64,000 nucleotides of DNA. Origin: Hymenobacter ruricola (GTDB taxonomy: Bacteria; Bacteroidota; Bacteroidia; Cytophagales; Hymenobacteraceae). Position numbers and translations under genes: made by a program. The stretch is taken from positions 124,001-188,000 of the forward strand of contig NZ_JADQDM010000008.1 in NCBI RefSeq assembly GCF_015694525.1. The letters are read 5' to 3'. Below, in pieces: positions 18,618-26,697 of this stretch (position 1 is its first letter; every line of letters starts with the position of its first letter). The notes under the pieces were generated by a model. The model ran no database searches. It saw only the letters and a program-made list of their open reading frames with translations, and was not told the origin of the DNA.

Positions 18618-18649
18618 GAGCCCAAACCTGACCGGTTTGGGCTTTTTTT
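18618..18649 (+). terminator. Rho-independent terminator without an upstream plus-strand gene
   Basis: AGCCCAAACC pairs with GGTTTGGGCT and is followed by seven T residues on the plus strand. The flanking genes are both on the minus strand, so the orientation is unexplained unless it ends a small plus-strand RNA. It might also act, less well, after the amidohydrolase gene. Confidence 0.75.
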
Positions 18650-18678
18650 GTACTAATTTCCGGCACAAACCGGCGGCG

Positions 18679-20013
18679 TCAGGGCTGCTTGTAGAGCACG
18701 CCGCCCTTCATCACGAGGCGCACCTGGCGCACGGCGGCCACGGTTTGGGTGGGGTCGCCGGCCACGGCCACTAGGTCGGCCAGCAGGCCGGGGCGGATGC
18801 TGCCACGGTCAGCGAGGTGAAAAATTTGGGCGTTGCCGCTGGTAGCCTGGCGCAGCACCTGCAGTGGCGTGAGGCCGTAGTCCTGCACCAGCAGCTCCAT
18901 TTCGCGGGCATTTTCGCCGTGGGCAAACACGCCCACGTCGCCGCCCAGGGCCAGGGGCACGCCCGCTTTCAGGGCCGCCTGCATGCTGAGGTGCTTTTGC
19001 TGCAGACGCGGCGGCAGGGGGTCCTGGCCTTTGTGCCAGCCTTTGTACTGCGCGGTGGCATCGCCGGCGGCCACGGTGGGGCACAGGGCCACGCCGCGCT
19101 TTTTCATTAGCTGAAACACTTCCAGCGTGCCTTCGTCGCCGTGCTCGATGGTTTCGACGCCGGCCAGCACGGCGCGGCGCATGCCTTCGGGCGTGCTGGC
19201 GTGGGCCACCACGCCGCGCCCGGCCGAGCGCGCCGTTTGCACCACCAGGGCCAGTTCTTCCTGCGAAAAAGTGGGCAAGGTGGTGCCATTGGGCCCCCAG
19301 CGGTAGTCGGCGTAGACCTTGACGACGTCGGCGCCCTTGCCGATTTGCTCGCGCACGGCCCGGATGAGGCCGTCGACGCCGTCGGCCTCCTGGGCACCCT
19401 GGGGCACGTCTTCGTCCACCGAGAGCTTGGGGCCGTAGCTGCCCGTGGCCACCAGCGCCCGGGTGGCCACCAGCAGGCGCGGGCCGGGAATAATGCCCTG
19501 GTCAATGGCCTGCTTGAGGCCGACGTCGGCAAAACCCGCGCCCTCGGTACCTAGGTCGCGGGCGGTGGTGAAGCCGGCCAGCAGCGTGCGCTGGGCGTGC
19601 GCCGTGGCCCGCGCCACCCGCAGGGCCTGGGACTCGAGCAGCACCTGGTCGTTCCAGGAAGTTTCGTTGTAGGGATGTAGCAGCAGGTGCGAGTGGCCCT
19701 CAATCAGGCCGGGCAGCAGCGTGAGGCCGGGCAGCTCCAGGGTGCGGCCGCCGGCGGGCACGGCCAGCTGCGCGGCCGGCCCGGCGGCGCTTATCCGCCC
19801 GTTCTCGACCAGCACGGCCCAGCCCGCGTGCAGGTCCTGGCCATCGAACACCGCGGCGGGCCGCAGCAGCACGGCCCCGGCCGCCCCGGCGCCGGGCGGC
19901 GCCACGGGCTGGGCCCGCAGGCCCGCAGCACCTAGCAGCAGCGCCACCAGCCAGGGCCGCCAGGAAAGACTTAACCGGACCTTGCCACTAAATCGCAAAT
20001 GGAAACCACGCAT
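18679..20013 (-). CDS. Exported amidohydrolase-family protein
   Basis: Metal-dependent hydrolase of the imidazolonepropionase/prolidase-like amidohydrolase group, 444 aa with a signal peptide (to about residue 34, LLGAAGLRAQ). Metal ligands are visible: HSH in GLIEGHSHLL, the lysine that is usually carbamylated in VVKVYADYRWG, His in VVAHAS, His in TIEHGDEG, and Asp in ALGGDVGVFAHG. Relatives hydrolyse dipeptides or cyclic amides. It lies downstream of the starch genes on the same strand with a 108-base gap, but has no obvious role in starch use. Confidence 0.87.
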   Translation of the reverse strand: MRGFHLRFSGKVRLSLSWRPWLVALLLGAAGLRAQPVAPPGAGAAGAVLLRPAAVFDGQDLHAGWAVLVENGRISAAGPAAQLAVPAGGRTLELPGLTLLPGLIEGHSHLLLHPYNETSWNDQVLLESQALRVARATAHAQRTLLAGFTTARDLGTEGAGFADVGLKQAIDQGIIPGPRLLVATRALVATGSYGPKLSVDEDVPQGAQEADGVDGLIRAVREQIGKGADVVKVYADYRWGPNGTTLPTFSQEELALVVQTARSAGRGVVAHASTPEGMRRAVLAGVETIEHGDEGTLEVFQLMKKRGVALCPTVAAGDATAQYKGWHKGQDPLPPRLQQKHLSMQAALKAGVPLALGGDVGVFAHGENAREMELLVQDYGLTPLQVLRQATSGNAQIFHLADRGSIRPGLLADLVAVAGDPTQTVAAVRQVRLVMKGGVLYKQP

Positions 20014-20121
20014 AAAACCGAGCTGCTAGAAACGGTGGCCACGCCAGGCGCGTGCCCCGCGAAGCTACGCGGCCCGGCGGCTTGTGGCCGCAGCTGCCCG
20101 GCTTTTCGCACCCGGCACAGC

Positions 20122-21528
20122 TTACTTTTTCAGCACCAGGTAGCCGTAGGCGGGCAGGGCCACGGTGGTACCCACCGCGAAGGGGCCGCCTTGCAGGGCG
20201 TTGGTCCAGGTGGTGTTGGCCAGCGCGGCGGGCACGGGGTAGGTAGTGGGGGCGTTGCGTACGTTCACCAGCACGAGGGCCTGCTCCTGGCCAGCGGTTT
20301 TGGTGAAGGCGCACACGTTGGCCGTGCTGTAGGGCGTGGGCGTACCGGTGCGCAGCGCGGGGCTGGCGGCCCGGGTTGCCAGCAGTTCCTGGTAAGCACG
20401 CTTCACGTCGGAATGACGGCCCCAGGCCACTTTCACCGAGGTGAAGGGGAAGGTGATGGGGGTGGTCATGCCAGCTTCCTGGCCGTTGTAAATCAGCGGC
20501 ACGCCTTTGTAGCAGGCCGCAATGACGAAGGCCGACATGGCGCCCGCGTTGCCGCCGAACAGGCCCACGGGCGTGCCGTCCGAGCCATTCACGTCGTGGT
20601 TGGTGATGTAGCGCACCACTTGCTGGGTGCCGGTGGCCCCGGCGTATTCGCTGGCATTCAGCCCGTCGAACGCCGTGGCGGGCTGGTTGTTGCGATACAC
20701 GTTGTAGATGCCGCCGTAGAAGCTGAAGCCGAAATTGTAGTCGAAGCCCGAGGTAAAGTTCACGGCGCGGGTGCCTTCGGCCAGCAGCAGCAGCTTGTGG
20801 GTGCGCACGTTGCGCAGCGTGTCGGTGGTTTGTTTCCAGAAGTCGCCGGGCTGGAAGTCGGCATAGTCGCAGCGGAAGCCGTCGACGTTGGCCGTGTACA
20901 CCCACGATTTCATGGCCGAAATCATTTCGCGGCGCATGGCGGCGTTGGTGAAATCGAGCTGGGCCACGTCGGGGTAGGTAACGGTGCCATTTGATACCGA
21001 CTTGATGGCGCCCGCGGCGTCGTGCACGTACCAGTCGGGGTGCTGGGTTATCCAGGGGTGGTCGAAGCTGGTGTGGTTGGCCACCCAGTCCAGCATCACG
21101 CTCAGGCCGCGGGCGTGGGCGGCGTCTACCAACGCGCGCAGGTCGGTGAAGGTGCCGAATTCGGGGTTCACGGCGCGGTAGTCCTTCACGGCGTAGGGCG
21201 AGTTCACCGACTTGCTGTCGGTGCCAATCGGGTAAATCGGCATCAGGTACAGCACGTTCACGCCCAGCGCCTTGATGGAATCGAGCCGGGCCGTGACGCC
21301 CGCAAAGTTGCCGCTCTGGCTGAAGGCCCGCATGTTTACCTGATACATCACGGCGTCCTCGCGGTTGGGCACCCCGGCGAAGGGCGTGCCGTATTGCGCG
21401 GGCGTGTCCGTGGTGGGCGGCGCGATGGGGCCGGGCGGAGCCGGCGGGTCTTTCTTACAGGCACTCAGCGCGCTGAGGGCGGCCAGCAGCACCAGGCTGT
21501 TTCTAACGAGACTACGACGTATAGACAT
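20122..21528 (-). CDS. GH13 alpha-amylase family lipoprotein (SusG-like)
   Basis: 468 aa. The signal peptide ends in a lipobox (LSALSACKKD), so it is predicted to be a lipoprotein, fitting a surface SusG-like amylase. GH13 regions are intact: MLDWVANHTS (I), DGFRCDYAD with the nucleophile Asp (II), LLLLAEGT with the acid Glu (III) and ITNHDVNG (IV). I chose ATG 21528, where the signal peptide starts. It is closely similar, including at DNA level, to the GH13 gene at 23713-25080; the GH97 gene lies between them. Part of a minus-strand starch operon. Confidence 0.92.
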   Translation of the reverse strand: MSIRRSLVRNSLVLLAALSALSACKKDPPAPPGPIAPPTTDTPAQYGTPFAGVPNREDAVMYQVNMRAFSQSGNFAGVTARLDSIKALGVNVLYLMPIYPIGTDSKSVNSPYAVKDYRAVNPEFGTFTDLRALVDAAHARGLSVMLDWVANHTSFDHPWITQHPDWYVHDAAGAIKSVSNGTVTYPDVAQLDFTNAAMRREMISAMKSWVYTANVDGFRCDYADFQPGDFWKQTTDTLRNVRTHKLLLLAEGTRAVNFTSGFDYNFGFSFYGGIYNVYRNNQPATAFDGLNASEYAGATGTQQVVRYITNHDVNGSDGTPVGLFGGNAGAMSAFVIAACYKGVPLIYNGQEAGMTTPITFPFTSVKVAWGRHSDVKRAYQELLATRAASPALRTGTPTPYSTANVCAFTKTAGQEQALVLVNVRNAPTTYPVPAALANTTWTNALQGGPFAVGTTVALPAYGYLVLKK

Positions 21529-21577
21529 TGGGAAAAGATTAGTCGGAGCCTGATTTATCAAGCTGTGAATCCGACAG

Positions 21578-23689
21578 TTATTTGTTAATTAGCTTGAAGC
21601 TAACGGCTGCGCCGCCGCCGGGCGCCAGCTGCAGGGTGAGCGCCGATTTGCTGGTCACGACTTGGCGGGTGATGCGGTAGGCGGTGGGGTTTTTCAGCCA
21701 GTCGGCGCCCTTGCCGTCGGCGTAGATGGTGGCCTCGTAGCGCCGGCCGGGGGTCAGGAAATCGAGCTTGACGGGCTGTTGACGCGCGTTTTCGTCGGTG
21801 ATGCTGCCGAGGTACCACTCGTCTTTGCCCTTGGCCCGGCGCGCGGTGGTGAGGTAGTCGCCGGGCTCGGCGGCCAGGATGCGGGTGTCGTCCCAGTCCA
21901 CGGGCACGTCCTCGATGAACTGAAACGCGTCGAGGTGCTGCTGGTAGTTTTCGGGCAGGTCGGCCGCCATTTGCAAGGGCGAGTAGAGCGTCACGTACAA
22001 GGCCAGCTGCTTGGCCAGGGTGGTGTGCACCTGCCGCTTGGGCACTGCGGCCGAGAAGCCCTGGATTTTGAAGATGCCCGGTGTGTAGTCCATCGGCCCG
22101 CCCATGAAGCGGGTGAAGGGCAAAATCGTCTCGTGCTCGGGCGGGTTGCCCTCGCTGAAAGCGTTGAACTCGTTGCCGCGGGCCGATTCGCAGGCCAGCC
22201 AGTTGGGGTAGGTGCGGTGCAGGCCGGTGGGGCGCACGGCCTCGTGCATGTCCACCATTATCTGGTTTTCGGCCGTTTTCTGGGCGGTGCGCACGTAGTG
22301 GTTGGCCATCCACTGGCCGTCGTGGTGCTCGCCGCGCGGGATGATGCGGCCCACGTAGCCGGTTTTCACGGAGGTGTAGCCGTGCTGCTTCATGAAGCGG
22401 TAGGCGGCGTCTTGCCGGCGCTCGTAGTTGGCGACCGAGCTGCTGGTTTCGTGGTGCATGATGATGTTGACGCCCTTGCCGGCCGCGTAGCGCTGCAGCT
22501 CGTCCACGTCGAAATCGGGGTAGGGCGTCACGAAGTCGAACACTTCCTCCTTCCAGTTGTTGGCCCAGTCTTCCCAGCCCACGTTCCAGCCCTCCACCAG
22601 CACGCCGGTGATGTGGTGCGCGGCGGCGAAGTCGATGTATTGCTTCACGTGCGCCGTGTTGGCCATGTGGCGGCCGTTGGGCTTGAGCCGGCGCCAGTCG
22701 GTGCCGGCCAGCTTGATGTTGAAGGTGTCGGCGTAGTTCCAGGAGCCGCGGCTTACCTGCATTTCCCACCACACGCCCACAAATTTCTGGGGCTTAATCC
22801 AGCTGGGGTCGGCGATTTTGCTGGGCTCGTTCAGGTTCAGGATGAGCTTGCTGGCCAGCACCTCGGGCGCTTTGTCGCTCACCACGATGGTGCGCCAGGG
22901 CGTGTGCTCGGGCGCCTGCAGGTAGGCTTTGGCGCCGGTGCCGGTGGCGTCGGGCACCAGCTGGCTGCTCAGGCCGAAGGTTTTGGGGTCCACGTTCAGG
23001 AACATGGCCGGGTAGTTCACCAGCGCGGCCTCGTGGATGTTGACGTACAGCCCGTCGTCCGACTTCAGCATGAGCGGCGTCTGAATGCGGGTGGCCGGAA
23101 ATTTTTCCTGAATGGGCTTAATGGGCGCTGTGTTCACCTCGCTCACGCGGCTGGTGGTGTAGGCGTACTCGTTCGAGTCGTAGTCGCCCGGAATCCAGAA
23201 GGCCTTGTGGTTGGCCGGCAGGTTGAATTCCGTAAACTCGTCCTGCACCGTGAAGTACTGCAGCCCGGCCTGCCGCGGAAACTCGTAGCGGAAGCCCACG
23301 CCATCGGCAAACACTCGGAACACCACGTCCAGCCGGCGGCCGTCGGCGGCGGGCTGGCGCAGGTGCACCGTGAGCTGCTGGTAGTGGTTGTGGATGTCTT
23401 TCACCTCGCCCCACACCGGCTGCCAGGTGTCGTCCACGTCTTTGGTTTCGCTGCCCGCGAGCACCAGCGGGCCATCGAAGCCCTTGCCATCGGCAAAGCT
23501 CAAACCCAGGCGCGAAGGCTTGAGGACGGTTTTCGGGCCGTAGGCCACGGCGTAGGTGGGGCGGCCATCGGGGCCCAGCGCCACGGTCAGGCGCACGTTG
23601 TCGAGGCGGGCAGTCAGGGGCGCGGCGGCTTGCGCCTGGGCGCGGTTTGCGGCCGGAAGCACCAGCAAGGCCAGCAATAGTTTTCTCAT
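21578..23689 (-). CDS. susB: GH97 alpha-glucosidase (SusB-like)
   Basis: Periplasmic retaining or inverting alpha-glucosidase that turns maltooligosaccharides into glucose. It has 703 aa, a full-length family match, with a signal peptide (LLLALLVLPAANRAQAQ). The N-terminal beta-sandwich leads to the catalytic barrel with GVLVEGWNVGWEDW and IIMHHETSSSV, and a C-terminal domain has ADLPENYQQHLDAFQFIEDV. I chose ATG 23689 because the signal peptide begins there. It lies between two GH13 genes with 23- and 49-base gaps, consistent with one transcript. Confidence 0.93.
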   Translation of the reverse strand: MRKLLLALLVLPAANRAQAQAAAPLTARLDNVRLTVALGPDGRPTYAVAYGPKTVLKPSRLGLSFADGKGFDGPLVLAGSETKDVDDTWQPVWGEVKDIHNHYQQLTVHLRQPAADGRRLDVVFRVFADGVGFRYEFPRQAGLQYFTVQDEFTEFNLPANHKAFWIPGDYDSNEYAYTTSRVSEVNTAPIKPIQEKFPATRIQTPLMLKSDDGLYVNIHEAALVNYPAMFLNVDPKTFGLSSQLVPDATGTGAKAYLQAPEHTPWRTIVVSDKAPEVLASKLILNLNEPSKIADPSWIKPQKFVGVWWEMQVSRGSWNYADTFNIKLAGTDWRRLKPNGRHMANTAHVKQYIDFAAAHHITGVLVEGWNVGWEDWANNWKEEVFDFVTPYPDFDVDELQRYAAGKGVNIIMHHETSSSVANYERRQDAAYRFMKQHGYTSVKTGYVGRIIPRGEHHDGQWMANHYVRTAQKTAENQIMVDMHEAVRPTGLHRTYPNWLACESARGNEFNAFSEGNPPEHETILPFTRFMGGPMDYTPGIFKIQGFSAAVPKRQVHTTLAKQLALYVTLYSPLQMAADLPENYQQHLDAFQFIEDVPVDWDDTRILAAEPGDYLTTARRAKGKDEWYLGSITDENARQQPVKLDFLTPGRRYEATIYADGKGADWLKNPTAYRITRQVVTSKSALTLQLAPGGGAAVSFKLINK

Positions 23690-23712
23690 TGAGGTAGGTA
23701 TCCGGGAGGCAA

Positions 23713-25080
23713 TTACTTTTTCAGAATCAGGTATTGATACGGCTGTAAGGTGAGTCGGGTCAGGTCGGTGGGCCGGCCGTCGAAGGCATTGCGCCAGCCG
23801 GCGCTGCCCACGCTGGCCGGCACCGGGTAGTTCACGGCGGCGTTGCGTAGGTTGGCCAACACCAGCACTTGCTCCTGGCCAGCGGTTTTGGTGAAGGCGC
23901 ACACGTCGTCGGTGCTGTAGGAGGCCAGCGCGCCGTTGCGCACGGCCGGGCTGCCGTTGCGGAAGCGGAGGAGCTGCTTGTACTCGCGGGTCAGGGCCGG
24001 GCTGGGTGTCCAATTGATGGGCCGGCGCGGGCCCATGAACGGCACCCGCTCGGCGTAGCCTACTTCCTGGCCGTTGTAAATCATGGGCACGGCCCGCATG
24101 TAGGCCGCCACCACGAAGGCCGCCATCATGCCGCGCTCGCCGCCGAACAGCTGCTGCGGCGTGCCGTCCCAGGCGTTGATGTCGTGGTTGGACGTGTAGC
24201 GCATCATCCGGGCGTTGGGCGGGGCGTTGCGGTAGTTGGCGGTGTTCACCGAGTCGAGGAGCCTGACGCTCTTGTTCCGGGCGAAGATTTCGCCTTTCAT
24301 CACGTTCATGAAACCGAAATCATAGCACAGGTCGAAGCCCGCCTGCAGGTAGTGCTTCTTCTTGTCGCCCTCGGCCAGCAGCAGCAGCTTGCGGCCGGGC
24401 AGGGCGCGCAGGTTGGCCAGGGCTTCGGCGAAAAACTCCTGCGTGGGCCCGTCGGCGTAGTCGAAGCGGTAGCCGTCGATGTTGGCCGCCAGCACCCAGT
24501 AGCGCAGGGCCCCAATCATGGCCGCGTGCACTTCGGGCCGGGCCCAGTTGAGCTGGGCAATGTCTTTCCAGTCGGGTATTGGGTTCACGATGCGGCCCGC
24601 GGCGTCGTGCACGTACCAGTCGGGGTGCTGCGTTATCCAGGCATGGTCGAAGCTGGTGTGGTTGCTCACCCAGTCCAGCATCACGGCCAGGCCACGGGCG
24701 TGGGCGGCGGCCACCAACGCGCGCAGGTCGTTCAGCGTGCCGAATTCGGGGTTCACGGCCGTGTAGTTCTGCACCGCAAAAGGCGAGTCGACGGCCCGCA
24801 GCTGGCCGATGGGGAAAATGGGCATCAGGTACACCACGTTTGCCCCCAGCGCTTTAATGGAATCAAGCCGGGCCGTCACGGCCCGGAAGTTGCCTTCCTT
24901 GCTGAAACCCCGCATGTTGACCTGGTAGATGGTCGCGTCGCGGCCGTCGGGCACGCCGCCGAAGGGCCGGCCATAGGGCGCGGGGTCTTTGGCGGCTTTG
25001 CTGGTAGCCATCTGGCCCAGACACGGGGCCGCGAAAGCCAGCCAGGCCAGCCACAGCGCGCAAAAAATCGGTTTTTTCAT
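23713..25080 (-). CDS. GH13 alpha-amylase family enzyme, probably periplasmic (SusA-like)
   Basis: 455 aa with an ordinary Sec signal (LWLAWLAFAAPCLGQ; the Cys follows Pro, so no lipobox). GH13 motifs are MLDWVSNHTS, DGYRFDYAD (nucleophile), LLLLAEGD (acid) and YTSNHDIN. It resembles its neighbour at 20122-21528 throughout but is not lipidated, suggesting a split into periplasmic and surface amylases, as for SusA and SusG. I chose ATG 25080 (MKKPIFCALW). This assignment of place is inference from the signal peptides. Confidence 0.9.
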   Translation of the reverse strand: MKKPIFCALWLAWLAFAAPCLGQMATSKAAKDPAPYGRPFGGVPDGRDATIYQVNMRGFSKEGNFRAVTARLDSIKALGANVVYLMPIFPIGQLRAVDSPFAVQNYTAVNPEFGTLNDLRALVAAAHARGLAVMLDWVSNHTSFDHAWITQHPDWYVHDAAGRIVNPIPDWKDIAQLNWARPEVHAAMIGALRYWVLAANIDGYRFDYADGPTQEFFAEALANLRALPGRKLLLLAEGDKKKHYLQAGFDLCYDFGFMNVMKGEIFARNKSVRLLDSVNTANYRNAPPNARMMRYTSNHDINAWDGTPQQLFGGERGMMAAFVVAAYMRAVPMIYNGQEVGYAERVPFMGPRRPINWTPSPALTREYKQLLRFRNGSPAVRNGALASYSTDDVCAFTKTAGQEQVLVLANLRNAAVNYPVPASVGSAGWRNAFDGRPTDLTRLTLQPYQYLILKK

Positions 25081-25147
25081 GTAAGCAAGAAGAAATGCAG
25101 GCCCGGCCACTTGGCTGGCCGGGCCCGATTATTCGGCCAGCCAAGCG

Positions 25148-26317
25148 TTAGCGGGTCACCTCCAGGCGGCGCGTGGCCACCTTGTCGCCCACGTCCACTT
25201 TCACCAGGTAAATGCCGGCGGCCAGGCCATTGGTGTCCACTTTCAGGTCGTGGAAGCCGCTGTTTTGCTTGGCGTTGAGCAGCGTTTGCACCTCGCGGCC
25301 CAGCAAATCGGTGAGGCGCACGGCCACGGCCTGCGGGCCGCCGAGCACCTGGTACGAAACCGTCGACTCGCCCCGGCCCGGGTTCGGAAACACGCTCAGG
25401 GCCACCACGGCGTCCTGGGCCTGGCGGCTGCTGAGCACCACCACGTTGGCGGTGGCCGCCTGGGTGCCGGCCAGCACCGTGAAATCGGGGCTGAAACCAA
25501 GGTTGTTGTTGCCGTTGCCGGGGATTTCCGGAATCACGTCCGACGACCAGTAGCCGTCGCCGCTCACGTAGGCCGCCAGCACCCGCACGATGGACGCGCC
25601 CGAGGGCAAGCCCAGCGAAGCGCGGTTGAACTCGTACTCGAGGCCGTAGGAGCCGGCCCCGCCGCCAGTGGTGTTGCCCGGGTTGCTGGTGATGTCGCCG
25701 GTGGGCGTGGTGGGCGCCAGGTAGGCCACGCGGGTGCCGGCAAACAAGCTGTAGGTGCCCGTGGTCGACGAAGCCGGGATGGTGCTGGGGGCGCCCGTGT
25801 TCACGGCCGGCGCGCCGAGGCCGTCGCCCAGCGACTTGGCCACGCCCGTGGTGGCCGTGTACACGGCGGCCTGCACGTCCATGTTGCCGGTGGTGGCAAT
25901 GGCGGCGTCCACTTCCATCTCCATCTTGGTGCCCCCGATGCCGCCGCCCGCAAAGGTGCCAAACACGCTGGCCGTGCCCGCAATGGCGGGCATGGCCGTG
26001 CCCGCGGCCACGCCGGTGCGGCCCGGCAGGTCCATGTAAATCTGGAAGTTGTTGTTGCCGGCCTCAATGGTGCCGGCCAGCGCCAGATAGAGCTTGCTGG
26101 CGCTGTTGGCGCCGTACAGGCGCAGCAGGCCGGCGTTGCCGAAGCCCGCGTTGCCCACGTGCGCCGGGGTAAAGGCGCCCAGCGAGGTGTAGCGCCCGCC
26201 GGCCGCCGCGCCGATTTCGGCCGCGTTGATGACGCCGTCGAGCGTAATCTGCGCCTGCGCGTTGAGCGTGGGGCCAGCTAAGGCGGCAAGCAGGGAAAGG
26301 GTAATGGTTTTTTTCAT
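25148..26317 (-). CDS. Secreted protein with type IX sorting domain in the sus locus
   Basis: 389 aa. Signal peptide LSLLAALAGPTLNAQAQ is followed by a domain starting ITLDGVINAAEIG and rich in Gly, Ala and Thr. The C-terminal type A T9SS sorting domain starts at LSVFPNPGRGES, continues LTDLLGREVQTL and ends LAAGIYLVKVDVGDKVATRRLEV. It is therefore exported across the outer membrane and processed. It occupies the position of SusE/SusF after susD, so a starch-binding surface role is plausible, but I recognise no carbohydrate-binding module. Confidence 0.82.
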   Translation of the reverse strand: MKKTITLSLLAALAGPTLNAQAQITLDGVINAAEIGAAAGGRYTSLGAFTPAHVGNAGFGNAGLLRLYGANSASKLYLALAGTIEAGNNNFQIYMDLPGRTGVAAGTAMPAIAGTASVFGTFAGGGIGGTKMEMEVDAAIATTGNMDVQAAVYTATTGVAKSLGDGLGAPAVNTGAPSTIPASSTTGTYSLFAGTRVAYLAPTTPTGDITSNPGNTTGGGAGSYGLEYEFNRASLGLPSGASIVRVLAAYVSGDGYWSSDVIPEIPGNGNNNLGFSPDFTVLAGTQAATANVVVLSSRQAQDAVVALSVFPNPGRGESTVSYQVLGGPQAVAVRLTDLLGREVQTLLNAKQNSGFHDLKVDTNGLAAGIYLVKVDVGDKVATRRLEVTR

Positions 26318-26389
26318 GGCAACCGAAAAATGAAATGGTGGATGGGAATTGAAAAGCGGATGGAAGGCAGGAAAAACGGCGCCAATCCA

Positions 26390-26532
26390 GCCAGCCCGTT
26401 CTGCCGAGCGCAGCCGAAGCATCTCCTTCGTTTTCCTCATAAGGCGCCTCACCCCCGGCCCCTCTCCCGAGGGAGAGGGGTGCCGGGCGGCGTGGTGGAG
26501 ATGCTTCGGCTGCGCTCGGCAGAACGGGCTGG
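26390..26532. repeat. Long intergenic palindrome, copy 5
   Basis: Arms of about 37 bp (GCCAGCCCGTTCTGCCGAGC..., ending GAAGCATCTCC, and its mirror) flank a second inner hairpin, CCCCTCTCCC with GGGAGAGGGG. It lies in the 380-base gap between the T9SS protein gene and susD, inside the sus operon. Confidence 0.9.
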
Positions 26533-26570
26533 CCTGGTTGGCCATCGGCGCTTTTGCCACTTGTGGTTTC

Positions 26571-26673
26571 GGACTTAGTGCCTGGGTTCGCTCAACTAGC
26601 TGGCATTACCAGTGCCATTCCGGGGTTCACTACGCCCCGTTTTCCCACCACTAGAGCGCCAGGCACTAAGTCC
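26571..26673. repeat. Second palindrome after susD
   Basis: GGACTTAGTGCCTGG (26571-26585) is mirrored by CCAGGCACTAAGTCC (26659-26673), with a small TGGCA/TGCCA hairpin inside. It differs from the main palindrome family. It begins 25 bases after the susD stop and could stabilise the susCD message or attenuate what follows. Confidence 0.75.
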
Positions 26674-26697
26674 CAAACCGAATGGTTGTTGCCGCGG

